This document shows, piece after piece, positions 34,081-45,146 of a stretch of DNA of 53,301 nt. The stretch spans positions 1-53,301 of the forward strand of contig JASANZ010002139.1 of assembly GCA_030849805.1 (NCBI GenBank), written 5' to 3'. The notes beneath the pieces were generated by a model that was not told the origin of the DNA, searched no databases, and was given only the letters and a program-made list of their open reading frames with translations. A program made the position numbers and the translations under genes. Each line of letters begins with the position of its first letter. Position 1 is the stretch's first letter. The DNA comes from Sergeia podlipaevii. Its lineage: Eukaryota; Euglenozoa; Kinetoplastea; Trypanosomatida; Trypanosomatidae.

Positions 34081-34792
34081 CATTTTGCTGGTGAGAGTTT
34101 CGTTGATGAAAGTGAATAAATTTTTTTTTTTTTTTTACAAGAATAAAGTAGCATCGAAGAAGGAGAAAGAAACAGGTGTGAAGTAACGAAACAACAACAA
34201 CAACAAAAAACATGAACATCAAAAGAAAAAAATACAAATACAAATACACGAATATAAATGCAAACGTTTAGGCAAAGCAACGTTTTGTTCCCCCCCCACT
34301 CCCTCGTTTCTCTCCGCCATAATTATAGTAGTAATACAATTCATTACATTCCAAAAGCGTACGTATATACATATATACATATATATATAGAGTGCATGTG
34401 CGCGCCATTATGTATACATTCGCGCGCATGTGTATCCACTACGTTCCCGTCTGCTTCACTGTACATCAAGTACGGGATGAAGGGGAGAGAGAGAGAGAGA
34501 GGGGGGAAGTGAGAGTAAGTAAGAAAGAAAGGACATGCGGCAATTTGCTTTAAAAAAAAGAAAGAAAGAAAAGAAAAAAAAAAGCGATTGCATTTTCTCA
34601 AAAAAGGTAAAAGCAGCACGTGAGTTTTCCAAAAAAAAAAAAAGAAACAAAATAAGNAAAGGTAAAAGCAGCACGTGAGTTTTCCAAAAAAAAAAAAAGA
34701 AACAAAATAAGAAATAATAACAAACCACACAAAGACACACAAACACACACACACACATCTCCCTCCCTCTCCTTTTTTTTTTTTTGGCTACT
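33493..34792. other. Intergenic region, CDC50 to 1373-aa gene
   Basis: 1.3 kb without a supported ORF. It holds (CA)n near 33703-33723, (CT)n at 33973-33994, (TA)n at about 34048-34077, a C-run at 34291-34298, GA-rich purine tracts at 34483-34503 and 34540-34580 (pyrimidine on the coding strand), and the duplicated segment around the N at 34657. Confidence 0.65.
34603..34711. repeat. 54-base perfect duplication around an ambiguous base (N)
   Basis: Bases 34603-34656 and 34658-34711 are identical, including a 13-A run, and are separated only by the single n at 34657. This is the mark of two contig ends that overlap by 54 bases but were joined with an N instead of merged, rather than a biological repeat. 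Confidence 0.9.
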
Positions 34793-37700
34793 TTACGAGA
34801 GCACGCCTAGTGTGAGTGGTGGGCAATCAGAAATCGACTCTGGAGCGGCGAGCAGCTGCCTCTCATAGTCATCCACCATAAATGTATCCACAACACGGCC
34901 ACACTGTGTGTCGGCCAGTTCGGCCTTTCGCCGTCTCGCTACTAACGAATCTTCGTACTCCCCATTCGCCAAACTCGAGTGGTGGTTGGCGTGCAATGAG
35001 TGCTGAGTCCCAGTGGCGTACACAGCCGGAGTGCCGTCTCTCATAGTCGCAGAAGTAGCGGTCTCTTGTGCCGCGGAGAGACCATGTCGCCGCAGCATAA
35101 CAGCAAACGGGGAGAGCGCTGTACCGCTTTTCCTGTAGGTAAGCCTCCCAGAAGTTGTAGTGAATCCGCGATCGCGTGGGGTCGCTTGAGGGCGGCTGCG
35201 TTCGCCTATGTGAACATCCCCGCCCTCACCCAATATCGCATGGGATAAGTCATCCATTTTAGTAACGCTAGCGGAATGTATCATCCGACGCACATTCGTC
35301 GCGATGACAGATCCCATGCGACCGGTAGTCGATCGCTTCTTCAGCCACGCCATCAACTCCACCGCTGGAGGCCGCACCGGCAACAACAGAGGGCTCACCT
35401 TCTCGTTTAAATGATAACCAGGGGAGACGGTGCTGGACTCCACGTATGCAGCGCGCACCTGGGCGACCACCTTGAGCACCGCCTCCCCCTCGCTTGCTCG
35501 TGCGCGCCGCACAGAGGAGTTCCGGTGCGCATTATGACGACCTTTACCTGTAGCGTTCGACACGATGCTGCACACATTGCCGTGATTGCGTGCTTGCGGG
35601 GTGCCTTCAAAAACGCCCCTACGCACAGAAGAAGAGTTCTCATCGCCACCTGTAGTTGCAGCAGTAGCTTCCTTGTTCGTCATGGCACGCACTCCACGAG
35701 GCACTCCTTCTCCTCGTCCGCCGCCACAGCTTCTAAGTAATGCCTGCTGCTCTGGACTTGTCATGAGCCATAGAGAGAGGATCTGGTTCTCCTGAAGTTG
35801 CGCTGCGCTCTCATGGCAGACCGCCATCACGAAGAAGCTTCGCGGAAAGCGCACTTGAATATCCGAGCAAATATAATTACTGCGCAGTATTTCCGTGGTA
35901 TTCATCGCAGTAGTGGTGGCAGTATGCATAGCTGTGCTACGCCGCCGCTGTTGCTGCTGCTGCGTCTCAGCACCGTCCTTCGAGTTCACTGCTGCCGCAC
36001 CTAGCGAGTCGTGCCGTTGCTGCAGTTGCTGCGAAGACTGCTGGGACTTCTTTGGGGAAGATACGAGTGAAATACAATCCTTAAAAAATGTGGAAGCCAT
36101 CATGCCTGCAATGTGACGATCCTTGCGACCCGTGCAGTACACCATGTGCTGCTCGCGGATCGCTGCATAAAGCACCGGTGCCAAATCCTGGACACACTTC
36201 TTGGCAAAGTGAGAGCCCACTGTGTACATGCGAGAACCCCACAGGTAATCTAGCACGCCAAAGGCCTGCTGCCAAAGCAACGACACATGGGCTCTGATAT
36301 CGTCGTTGCTGCTGCTGCCGTCTCCCGCAATGCTTTCGTTGTGTGGCGAGGCACCCATTGGTAGCGACTTCACTGTATGCGTGATGTACGTGCCATCCTC
36401 CTCAAGCCGTGCTTGGCAGAGAAACACGGCGCACCGCAGCAGCACCTCCACCTCGTGCAGGGAAAGCGCAAAGTCGCGCTGAGCGTGGAGGGCGTCGTGG
36501 CCAATAACATCAAGCGAGAAGAGGGCGAGAGAGAGGTCCCACTCGGGAAGAAGAGAAGAAAGTGACTTGCTATCTTGTTGTTGCTGATGTTGATGACTCT
36601 CTGCTATTGCTGCTGCTGACCCCAGTGCTTCTACTGCGCCACCGGCACCGGCTCCGCCTTGCTGGTGACATTGCTGAAGTTCCGCCTCCTCCGCTGCTCT
36701 CTTGGCTTTGATGCGGATCGTGGACACCTCCTCCGCCCATGTGGCGCCACGCGCGAGTGATTCTGCTTGAAACCCCGAGGCCGCAGTGCCCCCGCTGGCG
36801 CGGTAACTACGGTCACCCCCACCTCTGCTACTGCCGCCATTGCTAACAATAGGATGACCACCTTCCTCATTGCTGTTATGGTGTTGCTTCTTGTAGTAGT
36901 TGCCGTATGTCACGTATGTCGTGCTTGGCGGCAGCTCAACTGGTGCAGCGGCGGCCGCCATAACGGAAGCAAGTGTGTCGAGCAGGTGCTCCGGCTTCAA
37001 GGTAGGCACCCCGGTGACGTGTAGCGTCTGCACGAGCGTCTCCCACACTTTGACATCTTCAATGGAAGGCTGCAGTGCGCGGTTGCGGTCCTGCTGCGCG
37101 TGATATATCTCATCTCCGTTTGGAGTAATGGTAGAAGTCATGCCGCTGATGTCGATACTCCTGTACACGCCATTCGGCACACCACTTTCACGCATGTAGA
37201 AAGCCAGCTCCTCCGCCGTCGGCACCGCAGAGAACGTCAAGGTATGCTGCAGCCACTCACGCGACGTGGTGTCCTGCTTGCGTGCGATAGTTGCATGTAG
37301 GCCCAGCAGCGCCTTATGCAGCACCATCACACGGTCACACAGTCGAAGGGAAAGCGTGTAGAAGACACGACGCAGCTGCTTGGAGTTGATTGGGCGTATC
37401 GGAGGGGCAAACACAACGGCGAGGGCAACGTCCAGAAGGGTTGGCACTGCAGGCTTGCTTTGATTAGCGATATCAGAAAGCAGCTGTAGAGCAAAAGCTG
37501 TGCTCACACTAGCAGTAGTACCAGCACGCGCGGTCTTTGCGTTTTCTCCCCTTGACGGGGAGAGAGGGGCGGGGATCCCCTTACCACCAGCACTACCACC
37601 ATCGCCAGCTTTTGCATTGGCATTTGTTCTCACCAAGTGTGCACTCGGCGCATTGAAGCCTCCGCCGCTGTTCCGGGTGCCCACGTGCTGAGTGCTGCCT

Positions 37701-38914
37701 TCTCTTCCGTCGGCTGCTGCGGTCCTCATCGCGCCTTCTGCCCCTCGAGCCATGAGCCACACAATAGGATCGTATGTCCTACCTGCATCCTGCCATGCCT
37801 TGTGCAGCTGGCCACCCTGCACAGGCTCTCGCAGTAGCAACACCTCCCAAATCAAGCCCGCCTTCCCTAATACGAGCTGCACAGCGTTGTGCAGGTCACA
37901 ATAGAGAACAAACAAGCGGTACATGGCGGTCTGACGGGCCAGGCATAGTCCACTCTGGAAAACCCATAAATGATGGGACTGCTGCGGAGCATGCGGCGGC
38001 AGCGTCGTCAATGTCCCCTGATGCTGCCGCTGTGCTTCAAAGCTGCGTGAAATGTCCTTGCGAGAGAGTCGCCGCACCATCATTGGGGACGCAAGCACGC
38101 CCTTCTCCTCCTCATTTTCGCCCCCATAGGTGCTTTCAGAGGTAAATGTGACTGCTTCCCTTTGGAACGACGCGTCTTGTGCAGCAGGGCGGCATGATAC
38201 AGTCCCCCTAAACCCCTTTCCTTTACTAATTTTTGCCGCTGCTGCTGTTGCTGCTGCGGTGGCTTCGTCGGTCTCTTGAAGGTCTGCCGCTTCACCCTTC
38301 TTTTTCTTCTCGATGGAAGTGCGCGGTTCAGCTTCGTCATCGCGGCTGACGCTGCTACGGCGGGCCCTCATGCCGGCCGCCACAACCGCCTCAAGATCCA
38401 TCACCTCTGTCGCCTCACGCAGGCGTTGCTCATCAATGGTGCGCTGAGACCAGTCCATGACACCTGTAGCAGCAATGGGGTACATGACCGCACACGGCCT
38501 CATCGTCCCCATCATGCGCTGTCTCGAGCTCATGTTGGCATTGTGATGATTGTTGGAACTTTGGCGCGGGATGGCGGGAAGGCCAACGCAATGGCTGCCA
38601 CTGCCCCGTCCAGCCAACCCTTCCGGGACGGCACAGCCCGCGCCACGTGCTGTGGAGGACATAGTACTGGCAAAAGTGGTTGTCATGCGCTTCGTTTCAT
38701 GACTCAGAGGGAATACGGAGGGCAGAGACCTCGGGCGTGATGCGGCGCGAGAAGAGATGAGTGTAACGGCGTTGCTAGCTTCACAATTGACCTCAGAAGT
38801 AGCAGGGAAGGGTCTCTCGACCCGACGTGAGGAACGCAAGGTGGCTGCACGTGGGCTGGGGGGATCATCAGCCCTTCTGTTAGTTGCTGGATACAGGGCC
38901 CCAAGAAATGGCAT
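34793..38914 (-). CDS. Hypothetical 1373-aa protein, mixed helical islands and disorder
   Basis: Start at the ATG complement 38912-38914 (MPFLGALYPATNRRADD), stop at 34793-34795. I do not recognise a family. The N-terminal ~300 residues are disordered and charged. Ordered, mainly helical blocks lie at about 318-375 (HLWVFQSGLCLARQTAMYRL onward), 478-548 (LRRVFYTLSLRLCDRVMVL), 560-650 with EELAFYMRESGVPNGVYRS, 788-838 (LPEWDLSLALFSLDVIG) and 881-950 (VLDYLWGSRMYTVGSHFAKK). They are separated by Ser/Gly/Gln-rich inserts. The C-terminal third is low complexity with a last charged segment RRRKAELADTQCGRVVDTF. There is no signal peptide or membrane segment. The alternation of hydrophobic helices suggests an alpha-solenoid, which is inference. 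Confidence 0.82.
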   Translation of the reverse strand: MPFLGALYPATNRRADDPPSPRAATLRSSRRVERPFPATSEVNCEASNAVTLISSRAASRPRSLPSVFPLSHETKRMTTTFASTMSSTARGAGCAVPEGLAGRGSGSHCVGLPAIPRQSSNNHHNANMSSRQRMMGTMRPCAVMYPIAATGVMDWSQRTIDEQRLREATEVMDLEAVVAAGMRARRSSVSRDDEAEPRTSIEKKKKGEAADLQETDEATAAATAAAAKISKGKGFRGTVSCRPAAQDASFQREAVTFTSESTYGGENEEEKGVLASPMMVRRLSRKDISRSFEAQRQHQGTLTTLPPHAPQQSHHLWVFQSGLCLARQTAMYRLFVLYCDLHNAVQLVLGKAGLIWEVLLLREPVQGGQLHKAWQDAGRTYDPIVWLMARGAEGAMRTAAADGREGSTQHVGTRNSGGGFNAPSAHLVRTNANAKAGDGGSAGGKGIPAPLSPSRGENAKTARAGTTASVSTAFALQLLSDIANQSKPAVPTLLDVALAVVFAPPIRPINSKQLRRVFYTLSLRLCDRVMVLHKALLGLHATIARKQDTTSREWLQHTLTFSAVPTAEELAFYMRESGVPNGVYRSIDISGMTSTITPNGDEIYHAQQDRNRALQPSIEDVKVWETLVQTLHVTGVPTLKPEHLLDTLASVMAAAAAPVELPPSTTYVTYGNYYKKQHHNSNEEGGHPIVSNGGSSRGGGDRSYRASGGTAASGFQAESLARGATWAEEVSTIRIKAKRAAEEAELQQCHQQGGAGAGGAVEALGSAAAIAESHQHQQQQDSKSLSSLLPEWDLSLALFSLDVIGHDALHAQRDFALSLHEVEVLLRCAVFLCQARLEEDGTYITHTVKSLPMGASPHNESIAGDGSSSNDDIRAHVSLLWQQAFGVLDYLWGSRMYTVGSHFAKKCVQDLAPVLYAAIREQHMVYCTGRKDRHIAGMMASTFFKDCISLVSSPKKSQQSSQQLQQRHDSLGAAAVNSKDGAETQQQQQRRRSTAMHTATTTAMNTTEILRSNYICSDIQVRFPRSFFVMAVCHESAAQLQENQILSLWLMTSPEQQALLRSCGGGRGEGVPRGVRAMTNKEATAATTGGDENSSSVRRGVFEGTPQARNHGNVCSIVSNATGKGRHNAHRNSSVRRARASEGEAVLKVVAQVRAAYVESSTVSPGYHLNEKVSPLLLPVRPPAVELMAWLKKRSTTGRMGSVIATNVRRMIHSASVTKMDDLSHAILGEGGDVHIGERSRPQATPRDRGFTTTSGRLTYRKSGTALSPFAVMLRRHGLSAAQETATSATMRDGTPAVYATGTQHSLHANHHSSLANGEYEDSLVARRRKAELADTQCGRVVDTFMVDDYERQLLAAPESISDCPPLTLGVLS

Positions 38915-39487
38915 CTCTCACGTTGTCTTTTTCTTTGTCCGTTACTCTTTTTTTTTTTTTTTTTACTCCTCCGTTCTTTTTTTTTTCTTTCTTTCGCAAA
39001 TACAAAAGAGAATTTCTTTATAGAAGGGCACGCAATAGGAACAAACTAGATGGCTATATATATATATATATATATATATACAATATTGCTACTTGAAAAT
39101 GAGAAAAGAAAAAAAAAGAGAGTTGAAAGCAAGAAAGAATAAAAAGAAAAAGAGAAGGAACAAAATTGTATTCTTTCTCTCTCTCTCTCTGTTCTCTCTT
39201 CTTCCGTAGTTGTTCTTGTGGCCTTGATGCCTTCTGGAATATCCAGTGAGGGAAGTGAATGAATCAAAAGCCTGGATATGGATACATGCATATAGCAATT
39301 GACCATGTATTGGTCAAGTAAAAAAAAAATTCGTGAGAAAAAAGAAAAGAAAAGAGAAGAGAAAGAAGTGATATGAAGCAACATTAGATAGCAAATCAAC
39401 CATAACAGCATAATGAATGGGGGAAAAGTGTGACCTACGTACACGCGTGTACGTCTATACCTTTTTCTTCTTTTCTTATCATCATCA
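38915..39487. other. Intergenic spacer, 1373-aa gene to coiled-coil gene
   Basis: No gene. T-runs at 38947-38963 and 38981-38988, a (TA)n run at 39055-39079, purine-rich A/G tracts at 39095-39165 and 39330-39370 (pyrimidine on the coding strand, candidate splicing signals for the 1373-aa gene lie instead upstream at 39100-39165), and (CT)n at 39177-39190. Confidence 0.55.
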
Positions 39488-40840
39488 TCATCGATACAAC
39501 GCGAGATACTGACGGGCCTCAAGCCGCCCGCGGTGCCTAGCAACCGCCGCTTCCAGGCTCCATTGCAGCTCCTTGTACTCTTGCGCGGCGTCCCGCAAGC
39601 GGGCCTCGCACTGTCGCCCCTTGTGAGCCATATCGTCGTCCTCTAGGTAGAGAGCAGACGTGTCAAGCATTTGAGAGGGGCCAGTGGCAGCAGCAGATCT
39701 ACCAGGATGTGGTCCCTTACCCCTGAGGGAGCCAGAAGACAAGACTGAGGATGGCGAGGGGAGGACCGCAGCAGCAGCTGCCACTGCGCGACGGTGCTGG
39801 CGCTGCTGAGGTGCCCGCTGTCGCTCCAGTGTAACTAACTCTTCATTCAGCTGCTCGAGCGTTTGACGTAACATATCGTTCTCTTTGTCCAGTGCGCGAA
39901 GACACATAGTTCGCCGGCGATGCGCCTCTTCCGTCCCGTCTTGCTCCTTTCCCAATTCATTTTCTGCTTGCCCTCCACTAGTCCTCGTCGCTAAAGCAAG
40001 AGCCTCCATGGTGGAGCAGCGCGCTAGCAAGACCTCCTGCTGCGCTTCAGCGTCGGAGACCATGCCTGCGAGTATATTCACGTGTTTCAGTTGACCGCGC
40101 ATCTTGCGTTTGTCTAGCACATATTCCATCTCTGCTACCGCGACGGCGCTGATGGTGGTGGTGCTGCGGGTGTGTGTGCCCGTGCCAGCGGTCTTTGCTA
40201 CCGAAGGTTTCTTTGAGCGAGCATGAGAGCTGCGAGGAGTTGGAGCGGCTGCCACATGCGTTTGTTTGAGGTGTTTCTGTAAAGGTTTATCAGTGACTTT
40301 GGCCAGAGTGCCCTGTACGCCACCGTCCATAGGTGAAGAGGATGACGGTTGCTCGTTGCTAGCATCATCGTGAAGAGGGTCCTGCTTGATGAGGGTGTTT
40401 TCATGAAGACCGCCACGGGATGATGATCGCCTTGTTTCCTTCTCGCGTTCTTCCTCCTCCGCACCTGGGTGCCCAAAGCTGGAAACAGTAGAAACAGAGA
40501 CACAATCTTGTTCTATCACTTGTGTAACGACCACGTTTGTGGCAGCTTCCTTGCTATCCTCCTGCACTTCTTCTTTTTCTTTTTCTCCATTCATATTGTT
40601 CTTGTTTTGTTGCTGCTGCCACGCGTGCTCTATCGCGCGCACCTCATCGAGCAGCCTCTGCACTGCGGCCAGTTGGGCTTGAACGCGACGCGTGCGCTGC
40701 TGCTGCTGCTGCTGCTTCTGTTTCTGTGTTGATAGCAAGGACAGTGATGAAGACGACGCAGTGCCTACCCATAGCTGGCTAGCGTCCTTGTAGGTGGATG
40801 GCTGTGCATTGCGAAGAGCGCTACTGCTGTTGTAGAGCAT
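39488..40840 (-). CDS. Coiled-coil protein, hypothetical
   Basis: 450 aa from the first ATG (complement 40838-40840, MLYNSSSALRNAQPSTYK); the longer open frame begins only with TTG. Heptad-like helices lie near 57-95 (RVQAQLAAVQRLLDEVRAIEH), 237-273 (MEYVLDKRKMRGQLKHVNIL), 312-343 (LRALDKENDMLRQTLEQLNE) and at the C-terminus 407-450 (RLRDAAQEYKELQWSLEAAV). The linkers are Ser/Glu-rich, with a poly-Gln run near residue 45. This layout is common among trypanosomatid cytoskeletal and flagellar proteins, but nothing specific shows such a role. Confidence 0.8.
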   Translation of the reverse strand: MLYNSSSALRNAQPSTYKDASQLWVGTASSSSLSLLSTQKQKQQQQQQRTRRVQAQLAAVQRLLDEVRAIEHAWQQQQNKNNMNGEKEKEEVQEDSKEAATNVVVTQVIEQDCVSVSTVSSFGHPGAEEEEREKETRRSSSRGGLHENTLIKQDPLHDDASNEQPSSSSPMDGGVQGTLAKVTDKPLQKHLKQTHVAAAPTPRSSHARSKKPSVAKTAGTGTHTRSTTTISAVAVAEMEYVLDKRKMRGQLKHVNILAGMVSDAEAQQEVLLARCSTMEALALATRTSGGQAENELGKEQDGTEEAHRRRTMCLRALDKENDMLRQTLEQLNEELVTLERQRAPQQRQHRRAVAAAAAVLPSPSSVLSSGSLRGKGPHPGRSAAATGPSQMLDTSALYLEDDDMAHKGRQCEARLRDAAQEYKELQWSLEAAVARHRGRLEARQYLALYR

Positions 40841-41925
40841 GTGAGTGATGCATACACGTCGCGATCCAGTGTAGTATATATATTTGTATATATGCAATAG
40901 TTGCCCAGAATACAAATTTGAAACAGAGAGAGAGAAAAGATGCAATCACACACGATATGCGCACGATAAGCAAACCTTTATGATGGAAGCGCGCGTGTTA
41001 AATATACAAATGTCGTACCTAGATACATACCCCCCCCCCCAAAAAAAAAAAAAACACCAATGAGAGAGAGAGAAAGAGAGAAGAAGAGTAAGTGGATCAG
41101 GCTCGCCCCATGATTTACAGACAGTTAGTGATAACCAACAACAATAGTGCACCAACCAATTACAATAATGAGGCAATACATTTTTTTTCTGTTTTCGGAG
41201 CACATCTTTCCCATAATTTCCAAAAGCACTTCATATATATTGAGGTGCGTGCGATGCTTCTTCTTTTTTCGTCCCCCTCACCCCCCTTCATCAATCGTCG
41301 CGGTTCAAAGCCAATATTTCCCCTTACGCTTGCCCATGGTGATGACGGAAAATGCAAAAAGGAAAGTGTGCTTGCATTGATCACGATGATCACGATGTCT
41401 TTTTTTTTTTTTTTTCTTCCTCTCAAAGAACTCCAGCCTTTCCTCTAAGCACACGAGCACACACACAGGGCACAATTTTATTTGTCCAACTCACTTCACT
41501 CACTTCACTCACTTCACTCACCCACCACCTACCTAACTACCTACCTGCCTACCACCCGTCGTTGTTGATAAATAAATAAATAAGCAACCGCAAACAAAAA
41601 ACATATTATGTTGAAAATATACAACGATGCGATACAACCATATAAATATATGTATATATAAGTCGCACTGCCTCTTCTCTCTCCCCACTCTTCTCTTCTC
41701 CCTCCTGAAAGAATAATAAAATATAAGGATATGTGCACGACGGCATGAATGCTTTGAACAGCAGGGTACCGTGTGTGTGTGTGTGTGCGCGCACGTACTT
41801 CCCCCCCTTCTCTCTCTCTCCTCAATGTCCGTTTGATTGCACAGAAATATATATATATATATATATATATTTGGTTGCCTTTTTTCTCAAATGTATAAGT
41901 TTTTTTTTTTTTTTTTTAAAAGGCA
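40841..41925. other. Intergenic region, coiled-coil gene to PDAT
   Basis: 1.1 kb with no supported gene. C-run 41031-41040 followed by a 14-A run, a purine tract at 41062-41090, T-run 41400-41415, a short tandem repeat of cttcactca at about 41490-41520, (GT)n at 41769-41787, (TA)n at about 41848-41870 and T-run 41900-41917. Confidence 0.65.
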
Positions 41926-44295
41926 TTACAGGTACTTCCTCTCCGCGTCATCGCCAATGGGAACGGGCTGAATGGGTGTGTTCACTTTCGCCAAACAGGT
42001 GCGCATTTTCGTACGGATGCGCTCATCCACGTCGGAGTATATGCGATCGTTCAAGGTGCGGGGCTCCACAACAGTCTCGTTAGTCTCAGGGTCAACGTAG
42101 ACAAAATGCTTCCCAGCGTTAGAGTCGTTGTCGTCGAGTAGACCACTAGCAATTTTTAAGAGCGTCTCAAGCAGCTGGTAGTTGCCGAGGATGTCGACGT
42201 GATCGCCGCTGACGCCGCCACCGCGAAGGTTGAGCATGGGAACCTTCTCTGGATCGTGCAAGTGTTCCATTGTGACGACCCTCTTCACGTTCTGACGCCA
42301 CCCATTAGGTGCTCTGCACATGTACGCAAGCGACATGAGTGGCACGGTGCCATCCCCATCGCCGAGTACGACCCCTTGATTCGTTGTCTTATCGTAGTAG
42401 GACCCGTTGGTGACAAAGGCACGCTCTCCACCTCCTTCCGCTTCAAGGCGGTAGCCCACCTCGGCGAGCTTGTTGACGCCGTAGAGGCACACAGCGGTGG
42501 TGTGGGGTGCCTGTGGAAGCACAGGAAGTTCATCTATCCTCTGGCGATACTTCTTCACGTGGCGGACGCAGTCCTTGTGTCCAGTGCGCTCGCACTCCTG
42601 AATCACGAGATCGGCCGCGCCATGCATCGTAAGCACCGTGCCGTTGGGAAATGCCAGCACGTTCGGGTGCATGTCATCGCAGCTGTGAGGCAGCATCGCA
42701 GCGAGACAGCTGAACGAGCGAGTAAAGTTGTAGCGTGCGCTTTGGCTAACAAAGGTGTCGAGCATGCGTCTGGCAGGACGAGGAATGGAGATGGTGTCCT
42801 TGACGTCACCCATGAGTATCGCTGAGAGCGCTTTGGGAGCGCCCATCGCGGTACCACCAACGTTGATGTAGTAGGCGACATAGCGGTCCATGAAGCCAGG
42901 CTCGCGCTCCTCGGTCCACTTGAAGAAGGCGAGGGCGACGGTGGTGCCGTAGCTGTGGGAGATCACCACCGCCCGCTCGCGGTTCTTCTGGCAGAGGAAC
43001 TTGATATTGTTACGTACCGCGTAGAAGAAGCCATCGCGCGTATGGACACTCTCAGGAGAAAGTCTCCAGTCGTACGTCATGACGGCCAAGCTCTGCGGGT
43101 CATACCCGATATCTGCCAAATTGACAAGGACCTTGGCCCACACCCAGTACCCGGGCACAAAGTAGTCCACAGAGGCGAAACCGGAGTCGGCACGTACTTT
43201 TATGTTTGGCTTGTCAAAGCCGGTTTTCGCCATTGAAAAGAGCTCCAGCCAGCAGTACGGGTCACGCAGGATGAGGTAGATCATCTCTGGACCGAACATG
43301 CGTATGCGGAACATCGAAGAAGCAAAGGGAAGGGACTTGACGCACGACACGTTGCTCTCCCAAAGCTCCAGGGCACTAGTGATAAAGCCAGGAATAATGA
43401 TCACGGGGTGCCTGTGCGGTAGTTCTCGACTTCCATTGTTAAATCGCTCGAAGAAAGTAAGACCCGGGCGGTCCGACTCCGCCACTATGAAAGTGGACGC
43501 GGCGTTGCCAAACAGCTCCAATATCTCAGAGCGCACGGAGAAGATCATTGCAATGATAATGGCAAACATAACGATCTGCACACGCCGCAGGGAGAAGAAC
43601 TCGGAAATGTCAAAGAGAGTCTCGCGCGTCCACTGTGGGAGGGGGACGCGGCTCAGGGCATCGATCAGGCGTTGCTGAGAAGGGGTGGGAGCGAGTGGCG
43701 AGGCCGCCTCCTCTACCCTGAACTCCTCTCTGGAAAAAATCATTCTGCGCAGGCCCGTCAGCCACGATACTCCACCGTTGCTGCCGCTGCTAGGCCTCTT
43801 ACGCGCCTGCTGCTGCTTGAATCTTGGGTTTATTGCACGCTTGCTCGCAGTTACCGGAGGAGGGGGTGGCGCTGAAGCCATGGTGGTGCCGCCCACGCTT
43901 CCTCCTCCTCCCGCATGCCCCGCTGCTGCTGGTCCCCGGCCTACGTGCATCACTGGCACTTCCTGCACAGGTGTTGGCTGCACATCCCTCTCCACGTATT
44001 GCGCAAGTGGCGTGAGCTGGTGCACCTCACCCTCCTTGAGTCCCTCAGCGAGGGCACGAGGCTTGAGCTTGCTACTCTCGCTCTGCTTAGGCCTGAGCTC
44101 CTCCATAGTTCGGCGCCGAGAGATGCTGAGGGAGTCTCCACCAGAGGAAGTGACGGCCCCGCTGGTTTCAGAACCCCCGAGGAGCCGCTGAGGGGATGGA
44201 GAAGGGGTGGCAGGGTCAGCTGTAGCTCGCGCGGGGCGTGTGTGACTGCTGCTGCTTTCGGCACTGCGGTGTCCCCTAGGGTGCGAGGTTGGCAT
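41926..44295 (-). CDS. LCAT-superfamily phospholipid:diacylglycerol acyltransferase (PDAT/Lro1-like)
   Basis: A 789-aa protein. The N-terminal ~230 residues are cytosolic and disordered; one membrane segment lies near 236-254 (VQIVMFAIIIAMIFSV), then a lumenal alpha/beta-hydrolase domain opening HPVIIIPGFITSALELWE. The catalytic triad can be placed: Ser448 in SHSYG, Asp648 in GDGDGTVP and His699 in GDHVDI. The SHSxG nucleophile elbow and the INVGGTAMGAPKALSA segment after it match yeast Lro1 rather than secreted LCAT. Lro1-type enzymes move the sn-2 acyl chain of a phospholipid to diacylglycerol, making triacylglycerol and lysophospholipid at the ER. Sequons such as NVS and NGS fit a lumenal domain. 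Paralogue-level substrate is uncertain. Confidence 0.92.
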   Translation of the reverse strand: MPTSHPRGHRSAESSSSHTRPARATADPATPSPSPQRLLGGSETSGAVTSSGGDSLSISRRRTMEELRPKQSESSKLKPRALAEGLKEGEVHQLTPLAQYVERDVQPTPVQEVPVMHVGRGPAAAGHAGGGGSVGGTTMASAPPPPPVTASKRAINPRFKQQQARKRPSSGSNGGVSWLTGLRRMIFSREEFRVEEAASPLAPTPSQQRLIDALSRVPLPQWTRETLFDISEFFSLRRVQIVMFAIIIAMIFSVRSEILELFGNAASTFIVAESDRPGLTFFERFNNGSRELPHRHPVIIIPGFITSALELWESNVSCVKSLPFASSMFRIRMFGPEMIYLILRDPYCWLELFSMAKTGFDKPNIKVRADSGFASVDYFVPGYWVWAKVLVNLADIGYDPQSLAVMTYDWRLSPESVHTRDGFFYAVRNNIKFLCQKNRERAVVISHSYGTTVALAFFKWTEEREPGFMDRYVAYYINVGGTAMGAPKALSAILMGDVKDTISIPRPARRMLDTFVSQSARYNFTRSFSCLAAMLPHSCDDMHPNVLAFPNGTVLTMHGAADLVIQECERTGHKDCVRHVKKYRQRIDELPVLPQAPHTTAVCLYGVNKLAEVGYRLEAEGGGERAFVTNGSYYDKTTNQGVVLGDGDGTVPLMSLAYMCRAPNGWRQNVKRVVTMEHLHDPEKVPMLNLRGGGVSGDHVDILGNYQLLETLLKIASGLLDDNDSNAGKHFVYVDPETNETVVEPRTLNDRIYSDVDERIRTKMRTCLAKVNTPIQPVPIGDDAERKYL

Positions 44296-45114
44296 GCTTC
44301 CTCCCCCCTTTTCTTTTCCTTTCTATTCCTAAATGATAAATATAAGAGCAATGATAATAGGAATATATCTACTTCCGCTGTTGGTAAGAAGACTGCTTTT
44401 TTTTTTTTTTTTTAAAGAGCGGAGACACTCAGCAAACAATAATATATATTGATGTATGTAGTGATGCCAATATAATTATAATAATTGGAAATACCTTTTT
44501 GCCCTCCTTTTTAATTGACTTTCGAGATGATTAGTTTCCTTTTTTAAAAAAGAATAACAAAAATAAGCACAACAATACACACTGCCGGACTTCCTCTCTA
44601 TTCTGTTTTCTTTATTATTCCTTTTGAGAAGAAAAAATAAAGAAAAAATAATATAAATATATTAAATAAGTAAATAAATAAATATCTATATATATATAAT
44701 GAAAAAGAACAGCAAAAAAAAATAAGCTGTAACAAAGAGCGTATATAAAGTAATTTGCTTTTCGATAAATGTGCCTTTGTGATCTGGATGCGTTCTTGCT
44801 TTTTTTTTTTTCCCTCCGCTTCTCTCCACTTTTTTTTTTAAAAACAATAAGTAAATTGAATAAATATAAAAGTAATAATAATAATGTTATTATTATTAAA
44901 GGTAAAGAGATAGTGGCAGAGAGAAAGAAAAAAAGAAAAGAAAAGAAAAAGAAATAGAGAGAAGAGGGTGGGGACTGTATTGAGCATAAAAGAAAGAAAG
45001 AAAAGCCCACTTGACAATACAGCGAAGTAGAACGAAAAAAAAAAAATACGAGCAATTGCAGATTGAAGATGGACGCTCCACATTTGCTTTACTGTCCAGT
45101 AAAAGAGAGAGTCA

Positions 45115-45146
<32 letters not shown>

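Noticed and set aside
42949..42960. Nucleophile elbow SHSYG instead of G-x-S-x-G in the acyltransferase
   Set aside because: Lro1/PDAT enzymes also have S-H-S-x-G, so this is normal for the family and not a defect.
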